64,000 bases of DNA from Polyangiaceae bacterium (lineage in GTDB: Bacteria; Myxococcota_A; Polyangia; Polyangiales; Polyangiaceae), in contig JANXOF010000061.1 of assembly GCA_025353725.1 (NCBI GenBank), positions 124,001-188,000 on the forward strand, written 5' to 3'. A program made the position numbers and the translations under genes. Each line of letters starts with the position of its first letter. The first letter of the stretch is position 1. The notes under the pieces are model-generated. The model was not told the origin of the DNA and made no database searches. It saw nothing but the letters and a program-made list of their open reading frames with translations. Below are positions 45,998-55,248 of this stretch, piece by piece.

Positions 45998-48729
45998 ACC
46001 GCGATGGACTTCTTGATGCCTTCGAGAGAGTGCAGCAACTCGTGGGCGCCCGAGGTGAACGCGAGCTCCAACGCCTCGAGGAGGTAGCGATGCGCCTCGT
46101 CATTGCGCTCGCGGACGGCGGACACCTGGGCGAGCGCGCCGAGCACGCGCGCGCGATCGGTCCCACTCGGACCGGCCATATCTAAGGCCTCGCGCAGAAC
46201 GCCCTCGGCGTCCGTGAACTGGCCCGCCAACGTGAGGGCCTCGCCGAGCTTGCGCGCGAAAATGAGCACGGCGCGCATGGGGTCCTCGAGCTCTCCGCGA
46301 AAAAGCTCCCGACGCGCGAGATCGAGACCGCGGCGAAGCGCCGAAATGGACCCGCCGAGGTCGCCGCGTGCGGTCGTGCGCACGGAGACTTGTTCGAGAA
46401 GAATAAGCGCCTGAAAGGTGTTTTGCGCGCTGTATTCGTGAAGCGCGCGCGCCTCGAGAGGCATCTCACTTTGCTCCTCTTCGCCGATCTCTGCGCACCG
46501 CGCGTGAAGGGTGCGCCGTACGGCGGCTGGAATCGTCGCGAGTACGACGTCGCGCAGAAGCGGGTGGGCGCTGCAAAACCCATCACCCTCCGCCGCCACG
46601 TCGATCATGCCAGCGCCGAGCAGCGCCGCGGTGGCGTCATCGAGGTTGGTTCCCTGGGCCACGAGCTTCTCGACCACGCTCGGTTCTGCGTTATCGCCGT
46701 AGACGGCGATCGCTTGGAGCACGCGCCTCGCGTCCGGTGGGAGACGCTCGACGCGCAGCGCGATGAGATCGGCGAGGCGCGTCGGTGAGCGCCCCCCTTG
46801 CTCTCCGGAGAATCGGAGTAGCTGGTCGACGTAGAGAGGAGCGATGCCGCGGCCCCCGAGCGACGAACTCGGACGATTCGCTCCGGCGAGCAGGTGTGAC
46901 ACGAAGCCCGGCGCGAGCCCCATCAGCACGCGCGCTGAGGCAATGCTTGCAGGCCACCCCGGGTCGTGGCCAGGTGGATAGGTCACGACCAGGACCGCGG
47001 ACACAAGGGGAGGCTCTCCAACGGCGTCCGCAAACGCCGTGCGGCTCGCGCCATCGATCGCGTGGAGATCGTCAACCGCGACGACCACCGTGCGGTTGAA
47101 GCTCCTCTCGCTAGCGACGCCGAGCGCCCATCTGAGTGCCTCGGCAACGGCAAAACGAAGTTCGTCGGTCGGAAGGTCGGCCCGGTTTGGGTGTTCGAAA
47201 ATGTCGGCCAATCCGCGGCGCGCCTCGGCTCCGGCGCCTACCCACTCGCGTACGGCTCCACCGTTTTTCGGCAAACCCGCGAGCTGGACGATGGCGCGGC
47301 GCACGGCGAAGTAACCGACTTCGGCCCAACCCGGATCGGGGGTGACCACGACGACCTTGTTTCCGGAGGCACGAACTTTTTCAAGGAATTCGTTGAGAAG
47401 GCGCGTCTTCCCCATTCCTATGTCGCCGACGATCCGCGCCCCCACGAGTGAGGTCTTCGCGTCAATGATGCGATCGTCGAGCCACAAAAGGTCGTCCTCC
47501 CGACCGACAAAATCGAGTGGGAAACGAGCGCGATCACGGTCGACGATGATCGGGCGCTGCCCTGTGCCTGGCTCGATCGGAATCAAGTTCAAGCCTGGTT
47601 GGCTCGGGCTTAGAGGTGGCAGTAACGTGGGCGACGTCGTACCGAGCGCGCGCGCGACTTCGGCGCTTAGCGTGGCTCCGCACTCGCCACAGAACTTTTG
47701 CGATGCCGTGTTTGCGGCCCTGCATTTCGGGCAGCGGACGGTCGTGCCCTGCGGGAGTGCGCGCGGCACCGTCGACTCGATTTGCGTGAGCGCGTCCGCG
47801 AGCGCTTCGGCGAATTCGTCGGCATTGCCGAAGCGGTGCGACGGTTCCTTCGCGAGCGCCATCAGGCACACATCGGACAAAAGCGAGGGGATAACGCGCT
47901 CCGGCGCGACGGCGCGCGGGTCCGTAGGCGCGACCGTGATGTGCATCAACACGACTTGCGTGGCGCTCTCGGCCTCGAAGGGCAGGCGACCCGTGAGAAG
48001 CTGGTAGAAGATAACGCCCACCGCGTACAGGTCGGAGCGTGCGTCGAGGGGATCGCCGCGACCCTGCTCGGGGCTCATGTACTCAGGCGTTCCGCATACG
48101 ATTCCCGGACTCGTGATGCTTGGGCCTGCGCCCTCGCGCATTTTAGCGAGTCCGAAATCGACGACTTTTACGAAGTCGCCGCCGGTGCGTATCTGCTCCA
48201 GAATGACGTTTTCGGGTTTGAGATCGCGATGGATGATTCCAAGGTGGTGAGCTTCGGAAAGCGCGGCGAGGACTTGGCGCAAAATGCTCACGATGCGTCG
48301 AAAAGAGAGAGGTCCTTCCTCGTAGGGGACGCGAGCAAGGTCCTTCCCACGTAGAAACTCCATCACGAGGTAAAGCTGGCCGTCCTCGGTTTTTCCAAAG
48401 TCGATGACGGCGACCGAGTTCGGGTGGTTGAGACGGCTTGCCGCGCGCGCCTCCGTGATAAACCTTGCGGCTGCGTTTTCTTCACCGACGAGGTGCGGGT
48501 GAATGATTTTTACGGCGACGGTACGACCAAGGTTGGTCTGTTCTGCCCGATAGACACGGCCCATTCCGCCGACGCCAACAAGGTCGAGGATGACATACCC
48601 GCCCGGGAGTGTCCGACCGATCAGCGGATCATCGGTGCGCTGAGCGACTTTGGAGACGGGGAAGCCGCAAGCGGGACAGAACTTGTGCGCTTCCTCGCAC
48701 GGAGTCTGGCACTGGGGACATGTCCGCAT
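45994..48729 (-). CDS. Zinc-ribbon Ser/Thr kinase fused to ATPase/TPR module
   Basis: This encodes 911 residues. A zinc ribbon (Cys4, 7, 18, 21) opens the protein. The kinase domain follows with GVGGMGRVYRAEQ, VAVKIIHP, HRDLKPEN (His167), DFG (191-193) and SPEQ. A second zinc ribbon (Cys333, 336, 347, 350) separates it from a predicted ATPase (Walker A GDIGMGKT, 435-442; Walker B VVVAVDDLHAID). The C-terminal quarter is TPR-like. No membrane helix is evident, so it is likely cytosolic. The layout of two ribbons around a kinase, then a STAND-like ATPase, suits a scaffolded signalling hub; inputs are unknown. Confidence 0.93.
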   Translation of the reverse strand: MRTCPQCQTPCEEAHKFCPACGFPVSKVAQRTDDPLIGRTLPGGYVILDLVGVGGMGRVYRAEQTNLGRTVAVKIIHPHLVGEENAAARFITEARAASRLNHPNSVAVIDFGKTEDGQLYLVMEFLRGKDLARVPYEEGPLSFRRIVSILRQVLAALSEAHHLGIIHRDLKPENVILEQIRTGGDFVKVVDFGLAKMREGAGPSITSPGIVCGTPEYMSPEQGRGDPLDARSDLYAVGVIFYQLLTGRLPFEAESATQVVLMHITVAPTDPRAVAPERVIPSLLSDVCLMALAKEPSHRFGNADEFAEALADALTQIESTVPRALPQGTTVRCPKCRAANTASQKFCGECGATLSAEVARALGTTSPTLLPPLSPSQPGLNLIPIEPGTGQRPIIVDRDRARFPLDFVGREDDLLWLDDRIIDAKTSLVGARIVGDIGMGKTRLLNEFLEKVRASGNKVVVVTPDPGWAEVGYFAVRRAIVQLAGLPKNGGAVREWVGAGAEARRGLADIFEHPNRADLPTDELRFAVAEALRWALGVASERSFNRTVVVAVDDLHAIDGASRTAFADAVGEPPLVSAVLVVTYPPGHDPGWPASIASARVLMGLAPGFVSHLLAGANRPSSSLGGRGIAPLYVDQLLRFSGEQGGRSPTRLADLIALRVERLPPDARRVLQAIAVYGDNAEPSVVEKLVAQGTNLDDATAALLGAGMIDVAAEGDGFCSAHPLLRDVVLATIPAAVRRTLHARCAEIGEEEQSEMPLEARALHEYSAQNTFQALILLEQVSVRTTARGDLGGSISALRRGLDLARRELFRGELEDPMRAVLIFARKLGEALTLAGQFTDAEGVLREALDMAGPSGTDRARVLGALAQVSAVRERNDEAHRYLLEALELAFTSGAHELLHSLEGIKKSIAV

Positions 48730-48901
48730 ACCGGGACACGCACGCTACCACGAGGAAATCGCAGAAAGAACAACACACGACGCGCCTTTTGCGGCTGCAG
48801 GTGACCTTCACTGTCAGAGGTGTACGACGGGCACGCATCTTCATGCGCGAAGTTCGCCTTATGGTTGGCCCGCTACGCTTGGCTCCCGCTACCATCGTGC
48901 T

Positions 48902-49921
48902 GTGGTTTTTGATGCGAGTGAGCCTTCGCCGGGCACGTTGGGCGAACCCGTACGCGAGCTACTCGGCGAGCTACTCGTTCAGGCTAAAGTCATCACCGTT
49001 GCCCAGCTCGCACTCGCATTGTCGGCGCAGTCGGAGCTTCTCAGCGAGAAGAAGATAGGGCAGTTACTGATCGACCGAGGGTGGCTTACTGAGGCGCAGC
49101 TGACGCAAACGTTGAGCCTTCAGCTAAGCGTGCCGTGGGTTTCGCTCTCCCACATCGATTTTTCGCGTCAGCTCCTGAATCGAGTTCCGCGAGAGCTCGC
49201 CGACCGTGGCTGCCTCATCCCGATTTTCGTCCGCCACGTGAAGGGCCAGGGCGAGACGCTCTACGTGGCGATGGATGACCCGACGAATGAGAGCGCTCTC
49301 CAGGAGGTGGCTCAGCATGCGTCGTTGCCCGCGCGCCCGATGATCGCTTCGGCGACAGATATCCGAAGTGCCATCCGCGTTTATTACGGAGAGCCTCCTC
49401 CGCCCGAGGTGCGTCTGTCGTCGGCTCCGGTTCGCATGCCTTCGTATCTGCCATCAGGCACGCCGCCGAGGGCGGTGCACGCGTCCGTGAGTCCTTCGGG
49501 GCGTCCCTTGCCGCCCGTGGCGGAACTCGACCCGATGGTCGACGTGGGCCGTTCAGAGACCGAAAGCGCAAGTCGTCAGAGTGTCGCTCCGCGCGCTGAC
49601 AGCGCCGAGCCTCGGCGGGTACGCGCGAAGGCGCTGAGCCTCACGCTGCTTGACGGCACCACCATCTCGCTGCCCCCGAAAAACTCGTTCCCGCCGAAGA
49701 AGAAAAGCATAGCGCCCCATGAAGGAATTTCCACACGCCAACTGGTGGATGCCCTTCGTGCGACGGCCCGAGGCAACGGTTCGGCAGACCCGATCGAGTC
49801 GGCGGGTGGCGCAAGTCCGGTGCCGCAATGGGAGCCTGTCGTGGCAGCCCTGCTTTCGATCCTGATGAGGAAGGGACTGATCGCCGACTGGGAGTTCGTC
49901 GAGGAGCTACGCAAAGGTTAG
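48902..49921 (+). CDS. MshEN (type II secretion/pilus ATPase N-terminal) domain protein
   Basis: This encodes 339 residues from GTG 48902; a longer upstream frame is open but unlikely because it overlaps the divergent kinase region. Residues of about 15-170 form the MshEN domain: GELLVQAKVITVAQLALALS, KKIGQLLIDRGWLTEAQLTQ, and CLIPIFVRHVKGQGETLYVA with MDDP. In pilus/secretion ATPases this domain binds cyclic di-GMP. Here no ATPase follows; the rest is a Pro/Ser linker and a short helical C-terminus. A stand-alone c-di-GMP-binding adaptor is plausible, and a GGDEF gene lies 1.7 kb away. Confidence 0.8.
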   Translation: MVFDASEPSPGTLGEPVRELLGELLVQAKVITVAQLALALSAQSELLSEKKIGQLLIDRGWLTEAQLTQTLSLQLSVPWVSLSHIDFSRQLLNRVPRELADRGCLIPIFVRHVKGQGETLYVAMDDPTNESALQEVAQHASLPARPMIASATDIRSAIRVYYGEPPPPEVRLSSAPVRMPSYLPSGTPPRAVHASVSPSGRPLPPVAELDPMVDVGRSETESASRQSVAPRADSAEPRRVRAKALSLTLLDGTTISLPPKNSFPPKKKSIAPHEGISTRQLVDALRATARGNGSADPIESAGGASPVPQWEPVVAALLSILMRKGLIADWEFVEELRKG

Positions 49922-50023
49922 AAAACGCAACGAAACGGGTCGTGAGAACGATCGGAACTCGCTGACCCGAGCCGACCCGGGAGGAGCTGAAGCTCGACTC
50001 CCAGGTGAAGAGACCCGCGTGGC

Positions 50024-50356
50024 TCAGGCCTTGTAACTGAAGAGTTTTTGCATCTTCATCGCGAGCATTTGGTTGCCGGCGACCTTCAGCTTACCCGCAA
50101 AAAATAGCTGCATTCCGTTTGCCTGAGGGTTCTCGAGAAGCTTTTGGAAGTCCTCCGCGGCGATGGTGATCGTGCAGTCGGCCTCGCTTGTGCCTGGCTT
50201 AATCGAGGGGCCAGTCGACGTGACGTCGATCGTCCATTCCCCTTCGCCCGTCACGTTCATCTGAAATTTGGCGCCGATGGTCTTGGCGTCCTCCGCGTTC
50301 TTGGTGAGCGCGGCGGGGAGCTCTTCGTTGAACAGCTTCTTGATGTCGACGGCCAT
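50024..50356 (-). CDS. SCP2 sterol-carrier domain protein
   Basis: This encodes 110 residues, a single SCP2 domain from end to end: GEGEWTIDVTSTGPSIKPG, DCTITIAAEDFQKLLENPQA and FFAGKLKVAGNQMLAMKMQK. SCP2 domains bind fatty acyl-CoAs, sterols or other lipids in a hydrophobic tunnel. A predicted 3-hydroxyacyl-CoA-dehydrogenase-like SDR lies 1.3 kb downstream on the other strand. The two domains are often fused in eukaryotic multifunctional enzyme 2, so a shared lipid pathway is possible but unproven. Confidence 0.93.
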   Translation of the reverse strand: MAVDIKKLFNEELPAALTKNAEDAKTIGAKFQMNVTGEGEWTIDVTSTGPSIKPGTSEADCTITIAAEDFQKLLENPQANGMQLFFAGKLKVAGNQMLAMKMQKLFSYKA

Positions 50357-50442
50357 CGGATTCTCCTCGGGTGGGCGTAACGAGCGTTACGGAAGGCTGA
50401 GTCGAGTATCAAGTGCGAGTTCGTCCGTCAATGCCTCCTGAT

Positions 50443-51615
50443 TCAGGCCGACTCACCACCCTCGGCTACGACGCGGTTCTTGCCCTCGGCTTTGGCCTTG
50501 TACAAGCGCGCGTCCGCGAGTGCGAGGAGCTCGTTTGGCCCGCCTTCGGGAGCGACATCGGGAAGCGCGGCAACCCCGATGCTGAGCGTGACTCGGAGCG
50601 ATCGGTGCGCCGCTACTGTGATGTCGAGCCCGGCAATGGACTCACGGATTCGCTCGGCGAGTCGGACGGCTTCGGTTTTGCCGGTTGAGCGGGCAAGAAC
50701 GACGAACTCTTCACCGCCGTAGCGCGCGACGAGGTCTTCCACCCGGAGAAGGCGCTGCATCTGCGCGCTGACGAGGCGAAGAACCATATCGCCCGCGGAA
50801 TGCCCGTGGGTGTCGTTGATTTGCTTGAAGTCGTCGAGGTCCAGCAGAAGCGCAGAGAGCTTCACCTTGTGACGGCGCGAGTAGGCGACCTCCGCGGTGA
50901 GCCGCTCACTGAAGTATTTGCGGTTATAAAGCCGGGTTAGGCCGTCGCGGGTCGATGACTCGTAGAGGCGGCGCTGGAGCTCCTCTTCGGCATCGTCGGT
51001 AATGGCGAAACGAAGCGTCACGTGGGGGCCGAGCTGGATGCGGTCGTTTGGCCGAACCTCGCGAGTCTCAATACGCTCGCTCCCGATGAATGTGCCGTTC
51101 GTCGAGCCGAGGTCATCGACGACGTAGCGACCGTCGGTGCGACACGTGATGCGCGCATGGCGACGACTCACGCCGCCGTCCTCCAGCCACAAGTCGGCTT
51201 CGGTGCCGCGACCGATGATGTGCTCGGTTCCGTCGAGGGCGAAGACCTGCCCTGCGTTGATTCCGCTCAAGATCGTGAGCGTTGCGCGGTCTTTGGCGCC
51301 GCTGCACGGCGCGACGCTCATCATTGGATCCGTGGTGCGGTCGGAGGTGGTCTCCCCGGTCGTCCACGTACTGTCGGAGGAGGGAGGCGCGAGAGGAATT
51401 ACCGAGGGACGAATCCGACCCGACGGAGGAATCGCGGGAAGGCTCGCAAGTGCCTCGGGCACGACGGCCGCGCGCCCGCTCTCAAGCTTGCCGCCGGCCT
51501 TGCCCGGGTCGGCCGACGCTGGGGTCGCCTGCGGCCTCGGCTCGGGATGGGGCGGCTCGGGATGCGCAGCGAGCGGCACGGTGTGCATTTTCCGTGTTTT
51601 GAACGGGTCTTTCAT
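50443..51615 (-). CDS. FHA-GGDEF diguanylate cyclase
   Basis: This encodes 390 residues from ATG 51615. A Pro-rich N-terminus precedes an FHA domain (HIIGRGTEADLWLEDGGVSR, RHARI, LGSTNGTFIGSE) at about residues 100-190. The C-terminal GGDEF domain has DLDDFKQINDTHGHSAGD and the active-site motif RYGGEEFVVL (GGEEF at 300-304), so c-di-GMP synthesis should be possible. An RxxD product-inhibition site is not obvious ahead of the motif. The FHA domain suggests localisation or control by Ser/Thr phosphorylation, linking kinase and c-di-GMP signalling. Confidence 0.93.
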   Translation of the reverse strand: MKDPFKTRKMHTVPLAAHPEPPHPEPRPQATPASADPGKAGGKLESGRAAVVPEALASLPAIPPSGRIRPSVIPLAPPSSDSTWTTGETTSDRTTDPMMSVAPCSGAKDRATLTILSGINAGQVFALDGTEHIIGRGTEADLWLEDGGVSRRHARITCRTDGRYVVDDLGSTNGTFIGSERIETREVRPNDRIQLGPHVTLRFAITDDAEEELQRRLYESSTRDGLTRLYNRKYFSERLTAEVAYSRRHKVKLSALLLDLDDFKQINDTHGHSAGDMVLRLVSAQMQRLLRVEDLVARYGGEEFVVLARSTGKTEAVRLAERIRESIAGLDITVAAHRSLRVTLSIGVAALPDVAPEGGPNELLALADARLYKAKAEGKNRVVAEGGESA

Positions 51616-51678
51616 CGCGCGTCGCGAGTTTAGCGCAGGGCGCTTGCCGACGTCCTCCGAATTGCCTACCGAAGAGGG

Positions 51679-52524
51679 ATGGCACTCCTCGACGGCAAGG
51701 TCGCGATCATCACGGGCGCGGGTAACGGTATCGGCCGCGCGCACGCGTTGCTTTTTGCAAAAGAAGGAGCCGCGGTCGTCGTCAATGACCTTGGCGGAAC
51801 GCGTGATGGGACAGGCAGCGAGAAGAGCGCCGCCGACGCCGTCGTTCGCGAAATCGAGGGCGCGGGCGGCAAAGCCGTGGCCAACTACGATTCCGTCGCC
51901 ACGGCCGCGGGGGCGGCGGCTATCGTCAAAACCGGCGTCGCCGCGTTTGGGAAAGTCGATATTCTCGTCAATAACGCGGGTATTCTGCGCGACAAGTCGT
52001 TTTTAAAGATGGAAGAAGCGATGTGGGACGCCGTGCTTCAGGTGCACCTGAAGGGAACGTTTCTCTGTTCGCAGGCATTTGTGAAACAGGCGACCGCGCA
52101 GGGGCACGGCGCGCGTATCGTCAACACCACGAGCGTGAGCGGCATGATTGGCAATTTTGGCCAATCGAACTACGCGGCCGCAAAGGCTGGGATTTACGGT
52201 CTTACGCGTACGATGTCGATCGAGTTACAGAAGCATCGAATCACGGTTAACGCTCTCGCCCCGATCGCGAAGACGCGACTCACCGAAGACCTTCCGATGT
52301 TCCAGGGCGTCGACACGATGACCGCCGAACACATCTCTCCCGCGGCGCTCTTTCTTGCGAGCGATTTGTGCGGCGATCGCACGGGCCATGTGCTCGCCGT
52401 GGCGGGCGCGCGCCTCTACGCGTTCAAAGTCGTCGAGACCCACGGGAAGTTCAAAGATGACGCTCAGGGCGTATGGAACGCCCAGGAGATCGCCGACCAC
52501 TGGGATGCGATCGTCAAGGCGTGA
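51679..52524 (+). CDS. Short-chain dehydrogenase (3-hydroxyacyl-CoA dehydrogenase-like)
   Basis: This encodes 281 residues. NAD site AIITGAGNGIGRAHALLFA, NNAG at VDILVNNAGILRD, and the catalytic Tyr165-Lys169 in NYAAAKAG are intact. NDLGGTRDGTG and the C-terminal end resemble the (3R)-hydroxyacyl-CoA dehydrogenase domain of peroxisomal multifunctional enzyme 2, so beta-oxidation or a similar lipid step is the likeliest role. It is divergent from the FHA-GGDEF gene (63 bases). Its last 11 bases overlap the convergent HEPN gene. Confidence 0.9.
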   Translation: MALLDGKVAIITGAGNGIGRAHALLFAKEGAAVVVNDLGGTRDGTGSEKSAADAVVREIEGAGGKAVANYDSVATAAGAAAIVKTGVAAFGKVDILVNNAGILRDKSFLKMEEAMWDAVLQVHLKGTFLCSQAFVKQATAQGHGARIVNTTSVSGMIGNFGQSNYAAAKAGIYGLTRTMSIELQKHRITVNALAPIAKTRLTEDLPMFQGVDTMTAEHISPAALFLASDLCGDRTGHVLAVAGARLYAFKVVETHGKFKDDAQGVWNAQEIADHWDAIVKA

Positions 52525-52924
52525 GCCAGCCAGCCGCCTCTAGAATGCCCCGCGCCGCGCCGATAAACGTGCGAGCGTCCTGAAGACCCTGCTGAGCCAT
52601 CGAGCCGGTGAACACGTACTCGGCCGTGTAGTCTGCATCTTGTCGGAAAGTCATCAGCCGTGACAAGAGCGCGGCAACTTCCGGGGTCATCCGCTTGGTT
52701 TGCGCAAAATCGCGCTGCAAAAGACGGCTCAGACCCCCGTGCGTTCGAGGCTCCTCGCCCGCGGAGATCAGTAGAGCGCGCGCGTAGTGAAACGCCGCGT
52801 AGTAGGCTCGACTCATCGCTCCTGCGAACTTGCCGGCGCCGAAAAGCAGCTCCGCCTCTTCGAACGCGTCGTTTCCTCGCGTCAGCTCGGCGGCAAGTGC
52901 GGCTCTCTTTTGGTCGTCTGTCAC
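52514..52924 (-). CDS. HEPN-domain protein, partner of an MNT nucleotidyltransferase
   Basis: This encodes 136 residues. AGAMSRAYYAAFHYARALLI matches the HEPN family (COG1895 type). The Y.A.fh.ArALL helix is intact, followed by a polar RTHGG loop. HEPN proteins paired with MNT domains form toxin-antitoxin-like modules in which HEPN may be an RNase, although this subgroup lacks the strict RX4-6H site and may be non-catalytic. The gene overlaps the MNT gene by 4 bases, the usual operon layout. Its 3' end overlaps the convergent SDR gene by 11 bases. Confidence 0.85.
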   Translation of the reverse strand: MTDDQKRAALAAELTRGNDAFEEAELLFGAGKFAGAMSRAYYAAFHYARALLISAGEEPRTHGGLSRLLQRDFAQTKRMTPEVAALLSRLMTFRQDADYTAEYVFTGSMAQQGLQDARTFIGAARGILEAAGWLTP

Positions 52925-53271
52925 AAGCGTATCCCTTGGCTATCGATGTCCCGAAAGAGGCGGCGACCTCCGCTCCGCATGCTCGCGGCTTGCGCTGAAG
53001 AATAAACAAGAGGCGACAGGCCCATCCACTGCGGCGCGGCGGCGTCGGTCGCGTAGGCAAGATCGAGTATGGCCAGTCGTTCGAATTCCGAAAGTTCGTC
53101 GATGACCACCAGGATATCGACGTCGCTATCCTCGTGAGCCTCGCCGCGCGCGCGCGAACCGAAAAGCAGAATCTCAAAAACCCGTTCCCCGAAGCGCTCG
53201 CGGAGCGCCTCCGCGAAACGCTTGACGGAGTGAGCGAGCATGCCTGTCGGAGCCAGCGCGGCGTCTCGCAT
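52921..53271 (-). CDS. MNT-type nucleotidyltransferase, partner of the HEPN protein
   Basis: This encodes 116 residues. The minimal nucleotidyltransferase motif is complete: LLFGSRARGEAHEDSDVDIL (GSRARGE followed by D-x-D). In characterised MNT-HEPN pairs the MNT enzyme adds AMP groups to the HEPN toxin and so silences it. The start ATG 53271 gives the normal small size. It forms an operon with the HEPN gene through an ATGA-type overlap. A second MNT/HepT pair occurs 8 kb away at 59-62 kb. Confidence 0.88.
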   Translation of the reverse strand: MRDAALAPTGMLAHSVKRFAEALRERFGERVFEILLFGSRARGEAHEDSDVDILVVIDELSEFERLAILDLAYATDAAAPQWMGLSPLVYSSAQAASMRSGGRRLFRDIDSQGIRL

Positions 53272-53337
53272 GGCTGGTCACTATAGCCTTGCAAAGGCTT
53301 GCGTGCACGCCCTCGCTGTAGGACAACAGGCGTCCCT

Positions 53338-54246
53338 ATGAGCTTTCGATGTGAAGGTACCTACACGGCTCTCGTAACTCCTTTTTTCTCAGCGACGAAC
53401 GAAGCGGAGAAGCTTATCGACTGGGAGGCTTATGACCGTCTCGTTCATGCGCAGCTCGACGCCGGCGTGACAGGGCTTGTTCCTTGTGGGACGACGGGCG
53501 AAAGTCCGACGCTCGACGCGGAAGAGCAGCTCGCGTTGATAGCGCGCACGGTGAAGCTCGCGAAGGGGAGAGCCTCGGTCCTTGCGGGGACTGGTTCAAA
53601 CTCGACGCGCGTGAGCATCGCCCTCTCGCGGGCCGCGCAGAGTGCGGGAGCGGACGCCGTCATGGTCGTTGTGCCCTACTACAATAAGCCTACGCAAGAG
53701 GGCCTTCGCGAGCACTTCGTCGCCATTGCGGCCGCGGTGACTTGTCCGGTTGTAGTTTACAATATCCCCGCGCGTACGGGCATTGATTTGGCGGTTGAGA
53801 CGCTTGCGAGCATCAACGCCGCTGCGCCGAATGTCGTGGCTACCAAAGAGGCGACTGGTAACGTGCTCCGCGCGCAGGAGATCCTTCGCCTGATGGGCGA
53901 CCGGATGACCGTGTTTTGCGGCGACGACGCTCTCACGCTTCCAATGATAGCGTCAGGAGCGCGCGGCGTGATCAGCGTGACGTCGAACGTGTATCCCGCG
54001 TCGGTCGCGCAGGTAACTCGGCTCGCGCTCGAAGGAAAGTTCGACGAGGCGCGAAAGGCACACCTTGCGCTTCTCGGCGTCCACGAGGTGATGTTCTGCG
54101 AGGCCAACCCTAGCCCAGCCAAAGCGGCGCTCGCGCACAAGTTCGGTATCTCGGACGCGGTGCGTGGCCCGCTCGTCCGCGTGAGCGACGCCGCCCGCGC
54201 GAAGGTACTCGCCGCGATGTCGGCGTACGAGGCCACGTGTCGCTGA
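53338..54246 (+). CDS. dapA: 4-hydroxy-tetrahydrodipicolinate synthase
   Basis: This encodes 302 residues from ATG 53338. The N-terminal FRCEGTYTALVTPF, GTTGESPTLDAEE, VMVVVPYYNKPTQEGLREHF and YNIPARTGIDL are DapA landmarks, with the Schiff-base Lys in VVATKEATGN. The enzyme condenses pyruvate with aspartate semialdehyde in lysine and diaminopimelate synthesis for peptidoglycan. dapB overlaps the 3' end by 10 bases, so the two consecutive steps are coupled. Confidence 0.97.
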   Translation: MSFRCEGTYTALVTPFFSATNEAEKLIDWEAYDRLVHAQLDAGVTGLVPCGTTGESPTLDAEEQLALIARTVKLAKGRASVLAGTGSNSTRVSIALSRAAQSAGADAVMVVVPYYNKPTQEGLREHFVAIAAAVTCPVVVYNIPARTGIDLAVETLASINAAAPNVVATKEATGNVLRAQEILRLMGDRMTVFCGDDALTLPMIASGARGVISVTSNVYPASVAQVTRLALEGKFDEARKAHLALLGVHEVMFCEANPSPAKAALAHKFGISDAVRGPLVRVSDAARAKVLAAMSAYEATCR

Positions 54247-55070
54247 CGTCGCCGCTTCGCGTGGCCGTCCTTGGCGCAAACGGCCGCATGGGCCGCGCCG
54301 TGGTGCGCCTCGCTCACGCTGCGGGCATGCACGTCGTGTGCGCTATCGCAACCGATGGGGAGGGCCGCGACGCGGGCGAACTCGCGGGAATTGGCACGCT
54401 AGGCACAATCGTTGGGATGGACCCGCGCGCGATCGAGAGCTCGGGCGCGCATGTCCTGATCGATTTTTCTGCACCCGCGGCGTTGGCGCAGGCCGCACCG
54501 ATTTGCGCAGGCGCGGGCATCGCTCTCGTGAGTGGCACGACCGGACTCGGAGAAAGCGCGAAACGCGCGCTGGAGAACGCGTCCGCGACGTGCGCTGTTC
54601 TTTGGGAGCCGAACATGAGTGTCGGGGTGCACGTGCTCGCCTCGCTCGTTGGCCAAGCCATGACGGCGCTCGGGTCGTCGTTCGATGTCGAGGTCGTCGA
54701 GGTGCATCATCGCGCGAAAGTCGACGCCCCGAGTGGTACCGCAATCCGCCTCGGCGACGTCGTGAAAAGCGCTCGAAACGCGCATTACGTCTATGGTCGA
54801 GAGGGGAGACCGGGAGCTCGCCAAACCGACGAAGTGGGCATGCACGCGGTGCGCGGCGGCGACGTGGTCGGCGACCACACCGTGTTCTTCCTCGGTGACG
54901 GCGAGCGACTCGAACTCACGCACCGCGCGTCGAACCGCGACGTCTTCGCACATGGCGCCGTTCGAGCGGCCACGTGGCTCGCGCGCCGACCCGCTGGTCG
55001 CTACGAGCTTGCCGACATGCTTTCGGGAGAACGCGGCGAGATTCGACCGCTACGTAGGTCGCGGAATTAG
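54237..55070 (+). CDS. dapB: 4-hydroxy-tetrahydrodipicolinate reductase
   Basis: This encodes 277 residues from GTG 54237, which overlaps dapA by 10 bases. Coenzyme site RVAVLGANGRMGRAV, SGTTGL, and the catalytic segment VVEVHHRAKVDAPSGTA are intact. The enzyme reduces the DapA product with NAD(P)H. The C-terminus has HRASNRDVFAHGAVRAATWL, normal for the family. A remnant of an unrelated gene begins directly after the stop. Confidence 0.97.
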   Translation: MSLTSPLRVAVLGANGRMGRAVVRLAHAAGMHVVCAIATDGEGRDAGELAGIGTLGTIVGMDPRAIESSGAHVLIDFSAPAALAQAAPICAGAGIALVSGTTGLGESAKRALENASATCAVLWEPNMSVGVHVLASLVGQAMTALGSSFDVEVVEVHHRAKVDAPSGTAIRLGDVVKSARNAHYVYGREGRPGARQTDEVGMHAVRGGDVVGDHTVFFLGDGERLELTHRASNRDVFAHGAVRAATWLARRPAGRYELADMLSGERGEIRPLRRSRN

Positions 55071-55072
55071 GG

Positions 55073-55141
55073 TTGGCCGATAACATCCAAAGAACTGTGC
55101 GCAGAATCGAACAGGTCGGCGCGGCTAACCTTCAACCCTAA
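55073..55141 (+). pseudogene. 3'-terminal remnant of a paralogue of the 58395-59159 gene
   Basis: Two bases after the dapB stop the DNA reads LADNIQRTVRRIEQVGAANL then QP and a TAA stop. The intact gene at 58395-59159 ends VADKTQRTARRLAEIAAANL then QP and TAA. Thirteen of 22 residues are identical in the same register, so this is the tail of a second copy whose upstream part has been lost, apparently by a deletion bringing it against dapB. Confidence 0.75.
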
Positions 55142-55248
55142 TCGATGAAGTACCGTGCACGCCGCCGATCCCTGCGCAGCTACCAGTCTGGAAGCAGAGG
55201 CGGTCTGGAAAGCAAGAAAACGCGCTGGCCGTACGTTTTCAGGCCTAT
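55076..55248 (+). repeat. Dispersed repeat, copy 1
   Basis: This stretch aligns over about 170 bases with 59094-59265. It covers the paralogous gene end (CTAACC-TCAACCCTAA) and the downstream DNA beyond the stop. Shared blocks include CAGTC-GGAAGCAG-GCGGTCTGGA, then GCTGGCCG/ACTGGCCG, ACG-TTTC and GGCCTAT. Similarity thus continues past the coding part, so the duplication included 3'-flanking DNA. Neither copy carries transposase or clear terminal inverted repeats. Confidence 0.7.
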
